From Candidatus Aenigmatarchaeota archaeon (GTDB lineage Archaea > Aenigmatarchaeota > Aenigmatarchaeia > Aenigmatarchaeales > JAHLMR01), in assembly GCA_018920255.1 (NCBI GenBank), contig JAHLMR010000016.1, positions 1 to 10,595 on the forward strand: a stretch of 10,595 bases of DNA, in the 5' to 3' direction. Positions 1 through 4,638 of the stretch are shown piece after piece (within the stretch, counting starts at the first letter, position 1; the number at the start of each line of letters is the position of its first letter). The position numbers and the translations under genes were made by a program. The notes beneath the pieces are model-generated. The model was not told the origin of the DNA. It made no database searches and was given only the letters and a program-made list of their open reading frames with translations.

Positions 1-120
1 AGCAGCATTTGTAACAACTCCGCCTAAAGTTTCAAACACATTTGCAAACGTTATTTTAGAAAAAACAGGCATCAAAGAACTTATTAATAAAATATTTTTC
101 TTTATATTACCCCCTCTCAT
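1..120 (-). CDS. N-terminus of a secreted or membrane protein, partial at window edge
   Basis: Reading from ATG at 118-120 gives 40 open codons that run off the left edge. Seen: a basic start (MRGGNIKKN), a hydrophobic core (ILLISSLMPVF) and a small-residue site (SKITFA, then NVFETLGGVV). This is a plausible signal peptide with cleavage after A26, or an N-terminal membrane anchor. A TATA-like box lies on the same strand at 159-168, about 40 bp before the ATG, so the transcript would be nearly leaderless. Oddly, a GGGGGT lies inside codons 3-4, just before an ATA that would start the cleaner signal peptide (M)KKNILLISS. The mature protein is outside the window, so I assign no function. The gene lies downstream of ftsZ on the same strand but probably has its own promoter. 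Confidence 0.65.
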   Translation of the reverse strand, partial: MRGGNIKKNILLISSLMPVFSKITFANVFETLGGVVTNAA

Positions 121-158
121 ATTTATTAATTTATTTTAAAAAATATTTAAAGTTTTCG

Positions 159-168
159 TTTATATAAG
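159..168 (-). promoter_or_regulatory. TATA-like box for the edge gene
   Basis: The minus strand reads CTTATATAAA here, close to the archaeal TATA consensus. It would place the transcription start near 135-140, about 15-20 nt before the ATG at 120. No clear purine-rich BRE is visible upstream, where the strand is T-rich. Confidence 0.45.
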
Positions 169-169
169 T

Positions 170-192
170 AAAAATAAAAAATAAAAAAATTA
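170..192 (-). terminator. Oligo-T tract, probable archaeal terminator
   Basis: The minus strand carries successive T runs separated by single A residues directly after the stop codon of the small ORF at 190-306. Archaeal RNA polymerase terminates on such T tracts without needing a hairpin. It would end ftsZ-derived transcripts before the promoter of the edge gene. Confidence 0.4.
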
Positions 193-306
193 ATTAAATT
201 TTCTAGTATCAAAAAATAAGAAAAAAGGAGGCTCTTCTGTTGCTTTAACAGATTCATCGGTTACCTCCTTTTCTATTTTTATTTTTAATTCTTTTTTCAT
301 TAGCAT
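190..306 (-). CDS. Possible small protein of 36-38 residues downstream of ftsZ
   Basis: An open frame begins at ATG 298-300 (36 residues) or ATG 304-306 (38 residues) and ends at TAA 190-192. It starts with a lysine/glutamate-rich stretch (MKKELKIKIEKEV) and ends with EPPFFLFFDTRKFN. I do not recognise it. In favour: codon choice (AAA, GAA, ATA, ACT, GAT, AGA) matches the other genes, a weak GTGAT lies upstream, and a T-rich terminator follows the stop. Against: it is short, and a second overlapping frame has a far better Shine-Dalgarno site. The frame is the same as the ftsZ stop frame, with no stop between 366 and 190, but a strong hairpin lies between. It may be co-transcribed with ftsZ. 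Confidence 0.35.
   Translation of the reverse strand: MLMKKELKIKIEKEVTDESVKATEEPPFFLFFDTRKFN
223..272. repeat. Imperfect double hairpin inside the small ORF
   Basis: Outer arms AAAAGGAGG (223-231) and CCTCCTTTT (264-272) are perfect 9-bp complements. Nested within them, TCTGTT (236-241) pairs with AACAGA (247-252) around a 5-nt loop. On the minus-strand transcript the right outer arm supplies an AGGAGGT Shine-Dalgarno sequence (263-269), so pairing would hide it. Confidence 0.45.
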
Positions 307-315
307 CACTAATAG

Positions 316-357
316 TTGCGAGGCAGTATTTATAAGAAGAAATTTACTGCCTCGCAA
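316..357. repeat. Perfect 13-bp inverted repeat just after the ftsZ stop
   Basis: TTGCGAGGCAGTA (316-328) is exactly complementary to TACTGCCTCGCAA (345-357), with a 16-nt loop. The stem is far richer in G+C than its surroundings and begins 10 nt after the ftsZ stop codon. It would form a stable 3'-UTR hairpin that could protect the ftsZ mRNA or mark its 3' end. No T run directly follows it on the minus strand, so it is not a classic intrinsic terminator. Confidence 0.75.
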
Positions 358-366
358 TATGGGGGC

Positions 367-1515
367 TTATTTCATGATTATTGGTATTCCTAGCTCGCTT
401 TCTCTTTCTTTTTTAATTTCTTCTCTTTGCATTGGTCCTAATAAATATGGTGACTTTACTCCTGTAATTATTGCAATTATTTGTACTTTTCCAGTCATTT
501 CTGGAAGTACTCTTGCTCCCCAAATAACTTGTGCATCTTGTGATAATCTTTTACTTATCATTTCTCCAGCTTCATTTATTTCAGCTAATGTACAGTCTGG
601 TCCACATATAACATGTATAAGAGCACCCAAAGCACCAGAGTAATCTACTTCTAATAATGGATGATTTATTGCTTTTATTACAGCATCTTTTATTCTTGAT
701 TGACTGTCACTTTCACCAACACATATTGCAGATACTCCACCACAACTCATTATAGCCTTTACGTCAGCAAAGTCTAAATTTACTAAGCTTGGTACTGTTA
801 TTGTTTCAACTATACCTTTTATCATCATTGAAATTAATTCATCTGCAAGCGCAAATGCTTGAGCAAGCGGCATTTGTCCTGCATATTCTAAAAGTTTTTG
901 ATTTTCTATAACAACGACAGTATCAGTTACTTGTCTTAATTTTGCTAATCCATCTTCTGCTTTTTGAATTCTTGTTCCTTCCATTTTAAATGGCATAGTA
1001 ACTGCTCCAATAACTATTGCTCCAAGACTTTTTGCAATTTCTGCAACAACTGGAGCTGATCCTGTTCCCGTACCTCCTCCCATACCTGCAGTTATAAATA
1101 CTAAATCAACGCCTTCAAGCATTTGTTTTATTTGAGCTCTTTGTTCTGTTGCAGCCTTTTCTCCAACTTGTGGATATCCTCCAGCACCTAAACCTTTTGT
1201 TGTATCTCTTCCTATTAATAATTTTTTATGAGCTTTTGTTATTGCTAAGTGTTTTGCATCAGTATTTAATGCAATGACTTCTGCTCCACTTACTCCCATT
1301 TCAGTGAGTCTTGAAACTGTATTACAACCTGCACCTCCGCAACCAACTACAACAATTTTTGCTTTGTGCATCTGTAAATCAAATTCTTCTGATACTTTTT
1401 GTTCCCAATCCACGTTAGCATGACTCTCTAATCTTCCTTGAAATCCAGGAGATGTTGGTGCGCCAGCACCAGATCCAAATGCTCTTTCAAATGCTGATCT
1501 TACTAAACTATCCAT
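367..1515 (-). CDS. ftsZ: Cell division GTPase FtsZ
   Basis: Tubulin-like GTPase that polymerises at midcell to form the division ring; GTP is hydrolysed at the interface between subunits. Seen in 382 residues: an N-terminal extension of about 50 residues ([14 protein letters not shown], typical of archaeal FtsZ), a nucleotide-binding loop [13 protein letters not shown] (55-67), the tubulin signature GMGGGTGTG (144-152), and the T7 synergy loop [11 protein letters not shown] (247-257) with catalytic aspartates. The globular part ends near 353, and a short charged linker leads to a hydrophobic tail ending LGIPIIMK, where partner proteins such as SepF commonly bind FtsZ. AAGGTG at 1523-1528 sets the start at ATG 1515. 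The gene follows a coiled-coil gene across a structured 362-bp gap. FtsZ1 versus FtsZ2 assignment is not attempted. Confidence 0.97.
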   Translation of the reverse strand: MDSLVRSAFERAFGSGAGAPTSPGFQGRLESHANVDWEQKVSEEFDLQMHKAKIVVVGCGGAGCNTVSRLTEMGVSGAEVIALNTDAKHLAITKAHKKLLIGRDTTKGLGAGGYPQVGEKAATEQRAQIKQMLEGVDLVFITAGMGGGTGTGSAPVVAEIAKSLGAIVIGAVTMPFKMEGTRIQKAEDGLAKLRQVTDTVVVIENQKLLEYAGQMPLAQAFALADELISMMIKGIVETITVPSLVNLDFADVKAIMSCGGVSAICVGESDSQSRIKDAVIKAINHPLLEVDYSGALGALIHVICGPDCTLAEINEAGEMISKRLSQDAQVIWGARVLPEMTGKVQIIAIITGVKSPYLLGPMQREEIKKERESELGIPIIMK

Positions 1516-1522
1516 AAATAAA

Positions 1523-1528
1523 CACCTT
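1523..1528 (-). promoter_or_regulatory. Ribosome binding site of ftsZ
   Basis: The minus strand reads AAGGTG, then TTTATTT, then ATG. This fits the GGTG-plus-7-nt spacing seen at other genes in the window and fixes the ftsZ start at 1515. Confidence 0.7.
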
Positions 1529-1533
1529 GTTTT

Positions 1534-1560
1534 GAATAATAACCATATTGGTTATTATTC
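1534..1560. repeat. Perfect 12-bp inverted repeat in the ftsZ leader
   Basis: GAATAATAACCA (1534-1545) is exactly complementary to TGGTTATTATTC (1549-1560), with spacer TAT. It lies 19-45 bp upstream of the ftsZ ATG, directly before the ribosome binding site. It could be an operator for a dimeric repressor or a leader hairpin affecting ribosome access. Confidence 0.8.
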
Positions 1561-1570
1561 TTATTTTACG

Positions 1571-1589
1571 ATTGTGCGGAATGCACAAT
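1571..1589. repeat. 7-bp inverted repeat near the probable ftsZ transcription start
   Basis: ATTGTGC (1571-1577) and GCACAAT (1583-1589) are perfect complements around GGAAT. The repeat abuts an AT-rich TATA-like stretch at 1589-1602, so it covers or adjoins the expected start site. That is where an archaeal repressor would block polymerase. Confidence 0.55.
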
Positions 1590-1617
1590 TTAAATATTTA
1601 TTTTTTGAAATATATTT
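1589..1617 (-). promoter_or_regulatory. Probable ftsZ core promoter (TATA-like elements)
   Basis: Two TATA-like stretches are present on the minus strand: AAATATTTAAATT (about 1589-1602) and AAATATATTTC (about 1607-1617). With the usual spacing of about 25 bp, transcription would start near 1570 or near 1587. I cannot choose between them. Either gives an ftsZ leader of 55-75 nt carrying the 1534-1560 inverted repeat. Confidence 0.4.
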
Positions 1618-1621
1618 TTAA

Positions 1622-1652
1622 TAATCGAAATGTTTTTAAATCATTTCGATTA
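1622..1652. repeat. Perfect 11-bp inverted repeat upstream of the ftsZ TATA region
   Basis: TAATCGAAATG (1622-1632) is exactly complementary to CATTTCGATTA (1642-1652), with a 9-nt AT-only spacer. It lies just upstream of the TATA-like elements, where archaeal activators, or repressors acting with a downstream site, usually bind. The arm sequence is unrelated to the two inverted repeats closer to ftsZ. Confidence 0.7.
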
Positions 1653-1665
1653 ATAATCATTTAGA

Positions 1666-1796
1666 AACAAAACTAAGCCCAAAGTTTTGTTGAGAAAGAT
1701 ATTTAACACTGACTAAGAAAATTTTATTAATTTTAAGCCCGAGATTTATCAAACTCGCCCAAAGTTTGATGAATCAAGCCCACAAGATATTAGCCC
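1666..1796. repeat. Cluster of GCCC-containing hairpins in the ftsZ upstream region
   Basis: Hairpin 1: AACAAAACT (1666-1674) pairs perfectly with AGTTTTGTT (1683-1691) around loop AAGCCCAA. Hairpin 2: 1743-1755 pairs with 1763-1775 over 13 bp, one of them a G-U pair (1747 with 1771), around loop CGCCCAA. Stem sequences differ but both loops contain GCCCAA. Three further GCCC words follow AA or TA at 1735-1740, 1776-1781 and 1791-1796. The region is otherwise AT-rich, so five GCCC within 120 bp stands out. In the ftsZ-sense transcript the loops read UUGGGCUU and UUGGGCG. No coding region is credible across 1516-1877, and no tRNA or known RNA fold is recognised. Confidence 0.6.
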
Positions 1797-1838
1797 TATT
1801 TTAAATTTTCTTCTGCGTATTTAAATATTTTTTGGAAG

Positions 1839-1856
1839 TAGAAAGAATATTTTCTA
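1839..1856. repeat. Weak hairpin after the coiled-coil gene
   Basis: TAGAAA (1839-1844) pairs with TTTCTA (1851-1856), 6-nt spacer, about 20 nt past the stop of the 1878-2711 gene. It is short and AT-rich. It may be a 3'-UTR structure, but chance is possible. Confidence 0.25.
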
Positions 1857-1877
1857 AAATATATTTTTTATTGAAAT

Positions 1878-2711
1878 TTATTCATAAAAATCTTCAAATC
1901 TATCAAATATTTTCCATGATTCTGGAGAGATTTTTATTTTTCCATTTACTTTTTTATAAACAACTTTTGAAACATTACTTTCAAAACAACTTTCAATTTT
2001 TAAAAAAAGATTTTCTTTACTTTCCTTTAATGTTTGTTCATATTTTTTTCTAGAATTTTCAACTTTTTTCTTTAAAATTGACAACTCTTGATTATTTTCT
2101 TTTATTTTTATTTTCTCATATTTATCTAATACATATGATGTTGAAGGATAAAGTGATAAGCCTATTATTCCTGATGCTACAACAGAAATTGCAAGCTTTG
2201 CTCCATCTGAAATTGGTAAATCTGATAAACTATTATATATTAACAATGCTGTATCTGTTCCTGTAAATATTTTTATTGCAGCATTATCAAAAAATTTTTT
2301 TAATTTTTTAGAAAATTCTCTATAATTTTTTATATCCTCTTCTTTTTCTAAGATAGTTTCACTATAATTTTTATATGCTTCTAAATACTTTTGTTTCTCA
2401 AAGTTACATTTTTCAATATAACTTTCAAATTCATCTAAATATTCTTTAACTTTATTTAATTCATCTAAGTATTTTAATAATTTTTCTGCATATTTTGTAT
2501 TCTTCTTTTTTTCTTCTTTTTCTATTTGTTTATTTATTTTACTTATTTCTTTACAAAGTATATCATAAGAAGTTTTTATTTCATTTCTTTTTTCTGGATT
2601 GTCAACATACTTAGATAGGCTTAATGGATCATATTTACTTAAAATTTCTCTTGTCATTTTTGACATATTTTCAAAGGATAGTGAATAATAAACTTCTAAA
2701 TTATTATTCAT
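1878..2711 (-). CDS. Unrecognised coiled-coil protein with a central hydrophobic region
   Basis: I do not recognise a family. The preferred start is ATG 2711 (277 residues) because GGGGGT lies 4 nt before it; the TTG at 2723 would add MGVK and lie upstream of that site. No signal peptide is visible. Layout from ATG 2711: an N-terminal segment to about 40, a Lys/Glu-rich predicted coiled coil at about 44-138, a hydrophobic region of two stretches (about 143-163, and AKLAISVVASGIIGLSLY at 172-189), a second charged helix at about 197-237, and a short C-terminal domain ending RFEDFYE. Two long helices around a hydrophobic hairpin suggest a membrane-bound scaffold; alpha-helical pore-forming proteins have a similar outline, but I see no motif to support that. 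It is next to ftsZ on the same strand, so a division or envelope role is possible by context only. Confidence 0.8.
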   Translation of the reverse strand: MNNNLEVYYSLSFENMSKMTREILSKYDPLSLSKYVDNPEKRNEIKTSYDILCKEISKINKQIEKEEKKKNTKYAEKLLKYLDELNKVKEYLDEFESYIEKCNFEKQKYLEAYKNYSETILEKEEDIKNYREFSKKLKKFFDNAAIKIFTGTDTALLIYNSLSDLPISDGAKLAISVVASGIIGLSLYPSTSYVLDKYEKIKIKENNQELSILKKKVENSRKKYEQTLKESKENLFLKIESCFESNVSKVVYKKVNGKIKISPESWKIFDRFEDFYE

Positions 2712-2716
2712 TTTTA

Positions 2717-2721
2717 CCCCC
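2717..2721 (-). promoter_or_regulatory. GGGGG Shine-Dalgarno-like site deciding the coiled-coil gene start
   Basis: The minus strand reads TTGGGGGTAAAAATG. The G run with the following T lies 4 nt from ATG 2711 and directly overlaps the alternative TTG at 2723, so the ATG is the likelier start. Confidence 0.5.
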
Positions 2722-2743
2722 AATTAATAATTAAATAGAAAAG

Positions 2744-2751
2744 AATATAAA
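2744..2751 (-). promoter_or_regulatory. TATA-like box for the coiled-coil gene
   Basis: The minus strand reads TTTATATT. Transcription would begin near 2721, leaving a leader of about 10 nt that just includes the G-rich ribosome binding site. It shares a 103-bp divergent intergenic region with the apt promoter. Confidence 0.4.
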
Positions 2752-2784
2752 CACATAACTTTAATTACGTCAAAAGTCGAAAAC

Positions 2785-2797
2785 TTTTTAATTTTAA
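2785..2797 (+). promoter_or_regulatory. TATA-like box for apt
   Basis: TTTTTAATTTTAA is centred about 25 bp before the apt ATG at 2815. No Shine-Dalgarno sequence precedes that ATG, so the mRNA is probably leaderless, which is common for first genes of archaeal operons. Confidence 0.4.
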
Positions 2798-2814
2798 AAT
2801 AATAGAATTAAAGT

Positions 2815-3348
2815 ATGGAGAATAATATTGAAATGTTTAAAAATAAAATCAGGAGAATTCCAGATTGGCCTAAAAAAGGAATTATTTTTTTAGATATAAC
2901 TCCATTATTAAATGATGAAAAATGTTTTCAAGAAATTATAAATATTCTTTACGAAAGATATAAAGATAAAAAAATTAATAAAGTGGTTGGAATTGAATCG
3001 AGGGGTTTTATAATTGGAAGTGCTCTTGCATATAAATTGTCTGCAGGTTTTGTACCTATAAGAAAATTTGGAAAACTCCCTTGGAAAAAGATAACAGAAG
3101 AATATGAATTGGAATATGGAAAAGATAAAATAGAAATGCATAAAGATGCTATCTCTGAAAATGATAATGTAATTCTTATTGATGATCTTATTGCTACTGG
3201 AGGAACAGCAAAAGCTGCTGCAAATTTAATTAAAAAATTAGGTGGAAAAATTATTGAATGTTGTTTTCTTATAGAATTGAAAAGTTTAAGTGGAAGAAAA
3301 GTTTTAGAAGAAAATGGATATAAAGTTTTTTCTTTAATTCAGGAATAG
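2815..3348 (+). CDS. apt: Adenine phosphoribosyltransferase
   Basis: Cytosolic purine salvage enzyme converting adenine and PRPP to AMP and pyrophosphate. Seen in 177 residues, the normal length: an N-terminal segment IPDWPKKGIIFLDITPLL (15-32), GIESRGFIIGSALAY (59-73), which contributes to the active site, a flexible-loop region around KFGKLPWKK (84-92), and the PRPP-binding motif VILIDDLIATGGTAKA (119-134). The motifs match the bacterial/eukaryotic Apt type rather than archaeal type-IV-like hypoxanthine enzymes, but substrate choice within the family cannot be proven by eye. The ATG at 2815 has no ribosome binding site, which suggests a leaderless message. The stop overlaps the ribosome binding site of the tRNA-modification gene downstream, so the two are probably translated from one mRNA. 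Confidence 0.93.
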   Translation: MENNIEMFKNKIRRIPDWPKKGIIFLDITPLLNDEKCFQEIINILYERYKDKKINKVVGIESRGFIIGSALAYKLSAGFVPIRKFGKLPWKKITEEYELEYGKDKIEMHKDAISENDNVILIDDLIATGGTAKAAANLIKKLGGKIIECCFLIELKSLSGRKVLEENGYKVFSLIQE

Positions 3349-3352
3349 GTGA
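3348..3352 (+). promoter_or_regulatory. Ribosome binding site of the e-MtaB gene, overlapping the apt stop
   Basis: GGTGA at 3348-3352 shares its first G with the apt TAG stop and lies 6 nt before the TTG start at 3359. It supports the TTG start and translational coupling. Confidence 0.65.
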
Positions 3353-3358
3353 AAATTT

Positions 3359-4633
3359 TTGAAAATATATATTGAAGGTTATGGTTGTGCTGCTCAACAA
3401 TCAGATGTAGAAATAATGAAAGGTTTAATTGTTAAAAGTGGTTTAGAAATAGTTAAAAATCCTAAATATGCAGATATTATTATAATTTCTACGTGTTCAG
3501 TAAAAAATACAACTGAACAAAAAATTTTATATAGAATTTCTGAATTGCAAAAAAATAAAAAGAAAATTATAATTACCGGCTGTCTTGTAGATGCAAATTA
3601 TAAAAAAATTAAAGAATATTTTCCAGATGCGTCTTTAGTAAGCACTCATAGAATTACAGAAATTCATAAGGTTATTAAAAAGCTTGAAAAGGAAAATAAA
3701 GTTGAATTAATTGGAAGAAAAAATATTCCTAAACTTTGTTTACCTAGAATAAGAGAAAATCCTGTAATTGCTACAGTTCAAATTTCAGAAGGTTGTGAAG
3801 GTTATTGTACTTATTGTTCTACAAAACTTGCTAAAGGAAAACTTTTTTCATTTCCTGAAAACATGATTTTAAAAGAAATAGAAAATGCAATTAAATCTGG
3901 TTGTAAGGAAATTAGACTAACTGCTCAAGATTTTTTTGCATATGGAAAAGATATTGAATCTAATTATTTATCTCTACTTGAAAAAGTTATAAAAATTAAA
4001 GGAAATTTTTTTGTTAGAGTTGGAATGGGAAATGTTAATAACTTAATTCCTTATTTAAAAGAAACAATTGAAATTTTTAAAAATTCAGAAAAAATATATA
4101 AATTTTTACATATTCCTGTTCAATCTGGAAGTAATAAAATTTTATCTGCAATGAGAAGAAAATATACAGTTGAAGATTGGAAAAAAGTTGTTTATGAATT
4201 TAAAAAAGAAATACCAGAAATTACAATTTGGACAGATATTATAGTTGGTTTTCCAGGAGAAACAGAAGAAGATTTTGATGCTTCTTATAATTTAATAAAA
4301 GAAGTGAAGCCAGATTATGTTAATGTTTCTAGATTTAGTTCAAGGCCTGGAACTGAAGCATCAAAGCTTAAGCAATTAAATACTGAAATTGTAAAAGAAA
4401 GGACAAAAAAAATTTCTGAAATTTCTAGAAAAATTTGTTTAGAAAATAATAAAAAATGGGTTGGATGGGAAGGTGAAGTTTTAGTAACAGAAAAATTAAA
4501 AACTTTTGTTGGCAGAAATTTTTCATATAAGCAAATTATTTTGCCAAATGCTTCAAAAAAAGATTTAGGAAAAATTATAAAAGTTAAAATTATAGATTCT
4601 CTTCCTTCCGGGCTTGTGGGAGAGAAGATTTAA
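3359..4633 (+). CDS. tRNA-t6A37 methylthiotransferase, archaeal e-MtaB/CDKAL1 type
   Basis: Radical SAM enzyme that adds a methylthio group to N6-threonylcarbamoyladenosine at position 37 of ANN-decoding tRNAs (ms2t6A), helping codon reading. Seen in 424 residues: an N-terminal UPF0004 domain with three cluster-binding cysteines, C10 (GYGC), C46 (STCSVKNTTEQK) and C75 (TGC); the radical SAM triad CEGYCTYC (C146, C150, C153); conserved IPVQSGSNKIL (252-262) and DIIVGFPGETEEDF (293-306); and a C-terminal TRAM domain from about 363. The very short spacing within the family motif GYGCAAQQSD and the STCSVK form fit the archaeal/eukaryotic branch rather than bacterial MiaB, but that call is by eye. 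The start is TTG with a good GGTGA. The last codons form a hairpin and are unusually G-rich. Confidence 0.9.
   Translation: MKIYIEGYGCAAQQSDVEIMKGLIVKSGLEIVKNPKYADIIIISTCSVKNTTEQKILYRISELQKNKKKIIITGCLVDANYKKIKEYFPDASLVSTHRITEIHKVIKKLEKENKVELIGRKNIPKLCLPRIRENPVIATVQISEGCEGYCTYCSTKLAKGKLFSFPENMILKEIENAIKSGCKEIRLTAQDFFAYGKDIESNYLSLLEKVIKIKGNFFVRVGMGNVNNLIPYLKETIEIFKNSEKIYKFLHIPVQSGSNKILSAMRRKYTVEDWKKVVYEFKKEIPEITIWTDIIVGFPGETEEDFDASYNLIKEVKPDYVNVSRFSSRPGTEASKLKQLNTEIVKERTKKISEISRKICLENNKKWVGWEGEVLVTEKLKTFVGRNFSYKQIILPNASKKDLGKIIKVKIIDSLPSGLVGEKI
4597..4626. repeat. 9-bp hairpin spanning the 3' end of the e-MtaB gene
   Basis: TTCTCTTCC (4597-4605) pairs with GGGAGAGAA (4618-4626), one pair being G-U (4603 with 4620). 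The 12-nt loop, TTCCGGGCTTGT, contains GGGCTT. It covers codons for LPSGLVGEK and lies 5 bp before the stop, at a convergent gene junction where only 5 bp separate the two stop codons. It may shape the 3' ends of either transcript. Confidence 0.5.
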
Positions 4634-4638
4634 AAAGC

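Noticed and set aside
359-643. Plus-strand open frame antisense to ftsZ
   Set aside because: It lies opposite the conserved FtsZ C-terminal half and has no family features. Shorter frames at 1832-2053, 2078-2266, 2908-3141, 5393-5694, 5890-6093 and 7193-7390 are rejected on the same grounds.
1765-1775. C box (TGATGA) of a C/D guide RNA
   Set aside because: No D box follows at a suitable distance and the preceding base is not a purine. The sequence is better explained as the right arm of the 13-bp hairpin.
1743-1784. H/ACA guide RNA (stem followed by ACA)
   Set aside because: The stem is too short and continuous, with no internal pocket or kink-turn.
1775-1787. 13-base match between the ftsZ upstream region and the adhesin coding sequence near 5287
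   Set aside because: In a 10-kb AT-rich window a shared 13-mer is expected by chance, and the adhesin copy is explained by its protein repeat.
2772-2788. Inverted repeat AAAAGT-n5-ACTTTT in the apt promoter
   Set aside because: Six-base AT-rich arms are expected by chance in this composition, and part of it is likely the TATA element.
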